DNA of 8,066 nt, taken from contig DAOULG010000016.1 of the NCBI GenBank assembly GCA_034420495.1, forward strand, positions 1 to 8,066. The letters run 5' to 3'. Source of the stretch: VYDC01 sp034420495. GTDB taxonomy: Bacteria > Chloroflexota > Dehalococcoidia > UBA2979. Position numbers and translations under genes: made by a program. Shown here piece by piece: positions 5,712-8,066 of the stretch. Below the pieces are notes generated by a model. The model was not told the DNA's origin. It was given only the letters and a program-made list of their open reading frames with translations, and did no database searches. Each line of letters begins with the position of its first letter. The first letter of the stretch is position 1.

Positions 5712-6831
5712 TGCGCCCCGCCTCGAGGGCGCGGCGAGCGCCCCCGCCCCGGCCGCGCCGGACGGGGGAGGGTGGGGCGTCTACGGACAGGAGCAGGCCG
5801 TCTCCTGGCTCCGCCGGGCGCTGCGCTCGGGGCGCCTCGCGCACGCCTACCTCTTCGCGGGGCCCGCGGGAGTGGGACGCGCCACGCTCGCGCGACGGCT
5901 CGCGCAGGCGCTCTGCTGCGAGTCGGGCGGCGCGGAGGAGCCGCGGGAGATGCCCTGCCGCGAGTGCCAGAACTGCCGCCTGATCGAGGGCGGCTCGGCA
6001 CCCGACGTCGAGACGATCTCGACGGGCGGGCTGTGCGACGAGTCCGGCGCGAACCACCGCGACCACGCGCAGGACGGCTCGACGCGCATCCGCGTCTGCC
6101 AGGTGCGCCGGCTGGAGCGCCTGGCGGCGCTCGCGCCGTTCTCCTCCCCGCGCCGCATCTTCGTCGTGGACAGCGCCGATGAGCTCCAGCACGAGGCGGC
6201 GCAGGCGCTGCTCAAGACGCTCGAGGAGCCCCCCGGGGGGACGCTGCTGGTGCTGCTCGCGAGCGACCCGGAGGCGCTTCCCGCCACGGTGCGCTCGCGC
6301 TGCCAGCTGATCCGGCTCGCGCCGCTCGCCCCCGCGGCGCTCCGGCACGCGCTGGAGGAGCACGCCTCGCTCGCCCCGGATGATGCCGCGCGCATCGCGC
6401 GCGACGCGGGCGGGCGCTACGGGTCGGCGCTCCGGCTCCACGCCGACCCCTCCCACGCCGTGCTGCGCGAGAGCGCCGTGACCGATCTCGAGCGCCTCAC
6501 GCAGGCGGGGCGTACCGAGCGACTCGACTACGCCGACACCCTCGCGCGGCGATGGGGCCGCGAGCGCGCGAGCGTGCTCGAGCTGCTGGATCACTGGCGC
6601 GACTGGTGGCGCGAGCGGCTGCGTCAGGCCTCCGGCCTCGGAGCGGAGCACGCCCGCGACGCGGAAGCGGCGCGGGAGGCGGCCGCGGCGCTCTCGGCGC
6701 TCCAGCGCGCGCGCTCACACCTGCTCGGAAACGTCGTCGCGCAGTTCGCCCTGGAGATCCTGATGCTCGATCTCCCGGAGCGGAGCACGCCCAGCGGAGA
6801 GGAGGCCGACGCCGAGCCCGTTCTCGCGTAG
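5704..6831 (+). CDS. holB: DNA polymerase III clamp-loader subunit delta'
   Basis: A 375-residue AAA+ clamp-loader subunit that helps place the sliding clamp on primed DNA. The degenerate P-loop GPAGVGRA (53-60) has Arg59 in place of the Walker A Lys, so ATP binding or hydrolysis is probably lost, as is typical of delta'. A zinc module follows with Cys71 or Cys72, then Cys85, Cys88 and Cys91 (CRECQNC). The acidic segment FVVDSADEL (153-161) replaces a Walker B DExx box. LLKTLEEPP (169-177) is the DnaX/HolB signature and SRC (198-200) supplies the arginine finger to the neighbouring ATPase subunit. Residues 106-132 form an insert relative to E. coli delta' with Cys111, His118, His121 and Cys132. 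The C-terminal region from about 250 is helical and poorly conserved, as expected for the collar domain. The first 20 residues are Ala/Pro-rich. The gene overlaps lysA by eight bases and precedes ricT by 24 bases, so the three form one unit. Confidence 0.92.
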   Translation: MGDAPRLEGAASAPAPAAPDGGGWGVYGQEQAVSWLRRALRSGRLAHAYLFAGPAGVGRATLARRLAQALCCESGGAEEPREMPCRECQNCRLIEGGSAPDVETISTGGLCDESGANHRDHAQDGSTRIRVCQVRRLERLAALAPFSSPRRIFVVDSADELQHEAAQALLKTLEEPPGGTLLVLLASDPEALPATVRSRCQLIRLAPLAPAALRHALEEHASLAPDDAARIARDAGGRYGSALRLHADPSHAVLRESAVTDLERLTQAGRTERLDYADTLARRWGRERASVLELLDHWRDWWRERLRQASGLGAEHARDAEAAREAAAALSALQRARSHLLGNVVAQFALEILMLDLPERSTPSGEEADAEPVLA

Positions 6832-6855
6832 ACGGGCCGGGGCGCCGGGTACGAC

Positions 6856-8066
6856 ATGAGCGACATCGCGGGGATCCGCTTCACGGAGGCCGGTCCCGTC
6901 TCCTACTGCAGCCCGGGCGAGCTCGCGCTCGGGATCGGCGACTACGTCGTCGTCTCGACCGACCGCGGCGAGCGGCTCGGGTGGGTCGTGATCGCCCCCG
7001 ACCAGGTGCTCTCCGGGAGCCCCAAGGGCCCGCTCAGGGTGATCGAGCGGCTCGCCACCGAGGAGGACGTCTCCTCGTGGCGCGAGGGGCGCAGGCGCGC
7101 GGAGGAGGATCACCGCCGCGCGCAGGCACTCGCGGCGCGCTCCGACTCCCGCGTGCGCGTCGCGAGCGTCGACTACGACCTGGCGGGAGACTTCTGCGAG
7201 ATCACCTTCGCCGCCAAGGAGCGCATCGAGCACTCCTGGTTCGCGCGCCAGACCCGGGAGCTGCTGGGCTGCGACGTCCAGGTGGAGCAGGTCGGCGACC
7301 GCGACCGCGCGAAGGCGATGGGGGGGCTCGGCGTCTGCGGGCTCGCGCTCTGCTGCGCCACCTGGCAGACGGAGTTCCCGTCGATCTCGATCAAGATGGC
7401 GAAGGAGCAGGACCTCCCGCCCAACCCCTCGAAGATCTCCGGGGTCTGCGGGCGGCTGCTCTGCTGCCTCTCCTACGAGGTCGAGGCCTACCGCGAGCTG
7501 CGGGGCGACCTGCCCCGGGTCGGGAAGCGGGTGAGCACCCCGGTCGGGAACGCGCGCGTGACCTCGGTGAACGCACTGACGCAGCTGGTCCGCCTGCGCA
7601 TGGAGAGCGGGCAGGTCATCGACATCCCCGCCGACGAGCTGCGCGCGCAGTACGGAACCGCCGTCCGGCCTGTCGATCTGGAGGAGGAGGTCGAGGCGCC
7701 CCTCAAGAGCCGCGACGAGGCGCTCAAGGACGCGCTGCTCGCCCGGCTGACGCCGGTCGAGGCCGCCCCGCTCGATCGATCGCCGGCCGACCGGACCGCT
7801 CCCGGAGATCGCGGCCAGGCGGAGACCTCCTCCGGCCGCCGGTCGGGGCGGGGCCGGGGTTCGGGCCGCTCACACGAGGGTGCACGGCCGGCACGCACCT
7901 CCCGGCGGCGCCCGGGGGAGCCGCGGGGCGACGCGACCGCCTCCGGGCCGGCCGACGCCCCCCGCGACGCGGATCCCCCGGAGCGGGGGGACGGCGCGGG
8001 CGACGCAGCCACGGCCGACGGGGGCGAACGGCGGCGCAGGCGGCGCGGGCGGCGCGGCGGGCGCGG
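6856..8066 (+). CDS. ricT: RicT/YaaT-type PSP1-domain protein, 3' end cut by window edge
   Basis: PSP1-domain protein; the Bacillus homologue RicT (YaaT) joins RicA and RicF in an Fe-S-containing complex that affects RNase Y-dependent mRNA processing, competence, sporulation and biofilm formation. At least 403 residues are present and no stop is reached. The N-terminal PSP1 region covers about 1-150. The cysteine core follows: GVCGLALCC (Cys161, Cys166, Cys167), then the near-invariant SIKMAKEQDLPPNPSKISG (from about residue 178), then GVCGRLLCC (Cys198, Cys203, Cys204). A small domain with STPVGNARV continues to about residue 262. From about residue 305 the protein becomes Arg, Gly, Asp, Pro and Ala-rich and looks disordered, ending in an RRRRRRGRRGGR run at the edge. 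Bacillus RicT is about 275 residues, so this tail is extra. The ATG at 6856 follows holB by 24 bases with only a weak upstream CCGGG. RicA and RicF genes are not in the window. Confidence 0.92.
   Translation, partial: MSDIAGIRFTEAGPVSYCSPGELALGIGDYVVVSTDRGERLGWVVIAPDQVLSGSPKGPLRVIERLATEEDVSSWREGRRRAEEDHRRAQALAARSDSRVRVASVDYDLAGDFCEITFAAKERIEHSWFARQTRELLGCDVQVEQVGDRDRAKAMGGLGVCGLALCCATWQTEFPSISIKMAKEQDLPPNPSKISGVCGRLLCCLSYEVEAYRELRGDLPRVGKRVSTPVGNARVTSVNALTQLVRLRMESGQVIDIPADELRAQYGTAVRPVDLEEEVEAPLKSRDEALKDALLARLTPVEAAPLDRSPADRTAPGDRGQAETSSGRRSGRGRGSGRSHEGARPARTSRRRPGEPRGDATASGPADAPRDADPPERGDGAGDAATADGGERRRRRRGRRGGR
8031..8057 (+). repeat. Three 9-base tandem units in the ricT tail
   Basis: GCGGCGCAG is followed by two copies of GCGGCGCGG, in frame with ricT and encoding the Arg/Gly run. 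The array may continue beyond the window edge. It probably reflects low-complexity coding and could expand or shrink by slippage. Confidence 0.5.

Noticed and set aside
5611..6651. Minus-strand frame antisense to holB
   Set aside because: Composition typical of GC-rich antisense frames; holB motifs are complete on the other strand.

Overview
The window is very GC-rich (well above 70% by eye, with almost all third codon positions G or C) and densely packed with housekeeping-type genes. Seven protein genes cover nearly all of it. No RNA gene, insertion sequence, CRISPR array, integrase or other sign of mobile DNA was found. The HolB-RicT pair, a LysA ending in GKYCESGD-type motifs, a clamp-loader delta' with a CQVRRLERLA motif and a short MutY with an actinobacterial-type tail suggest a high-GC Chloroflexota (Thermomicrobia- or Dehalococcoidia-like) or a deep actinobacterial lineage such as Thermoleophilia. 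This placement rests on recalled family resemblance, not on a search.

Layout. Left block, minus strand, read from 3000 down to 1: a MutY/HhH-GPD DNA glycosylase (3000-1984), a compact metallo-beta-lactamase-fold hydrolase (1925-1281) and an M16 zinc protease (1258 to beyond position 1). Gaps are 58 and 22 bases, so this is probably one transcription unit. Right block, plus strand: a larger MBL-fold hydrolase with a C-terminal winged helix (3067-4179), a 128-base gap holding a possible promoter and a perfect GC hairpin, then lysA (4308-5711), holB (5704-6831, overlapping lysA by 8 bases) and ricT (6856 to beyond 8066). The two blocks diverge from a 66-base region, 3001-3066, that contains an 8-bp inverted repeat.

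Function. The right block joins meso-diaminopimelate decarboxylation (lysine synthesis), the replication clamp loader and a RicT/PSP1 Fe-S protein linked to RNA processing in Bacillus. holB-ricT adjacency is common in bacteria. The left block joins base-excision repair with two zinc hydrolases whose substrates cannot be read from sequence.

No clearly new multi-gene system is visible. The best leads are: (1) the MutY-like protein has Ala where the catalytic Glu of MutY should be, a shortened Fe-S cysteine spacing and no NUDIX-like 8-oxoG domain, so its substrate may not be A:8-oxoG; (2) a Cys-His-His-Cys insert in delta'; (3) hairpins positioned to affect translation or transcription of the small MBL gene and lysA; (4) a long Arg/Gly/Asp-rich tail on RicT.
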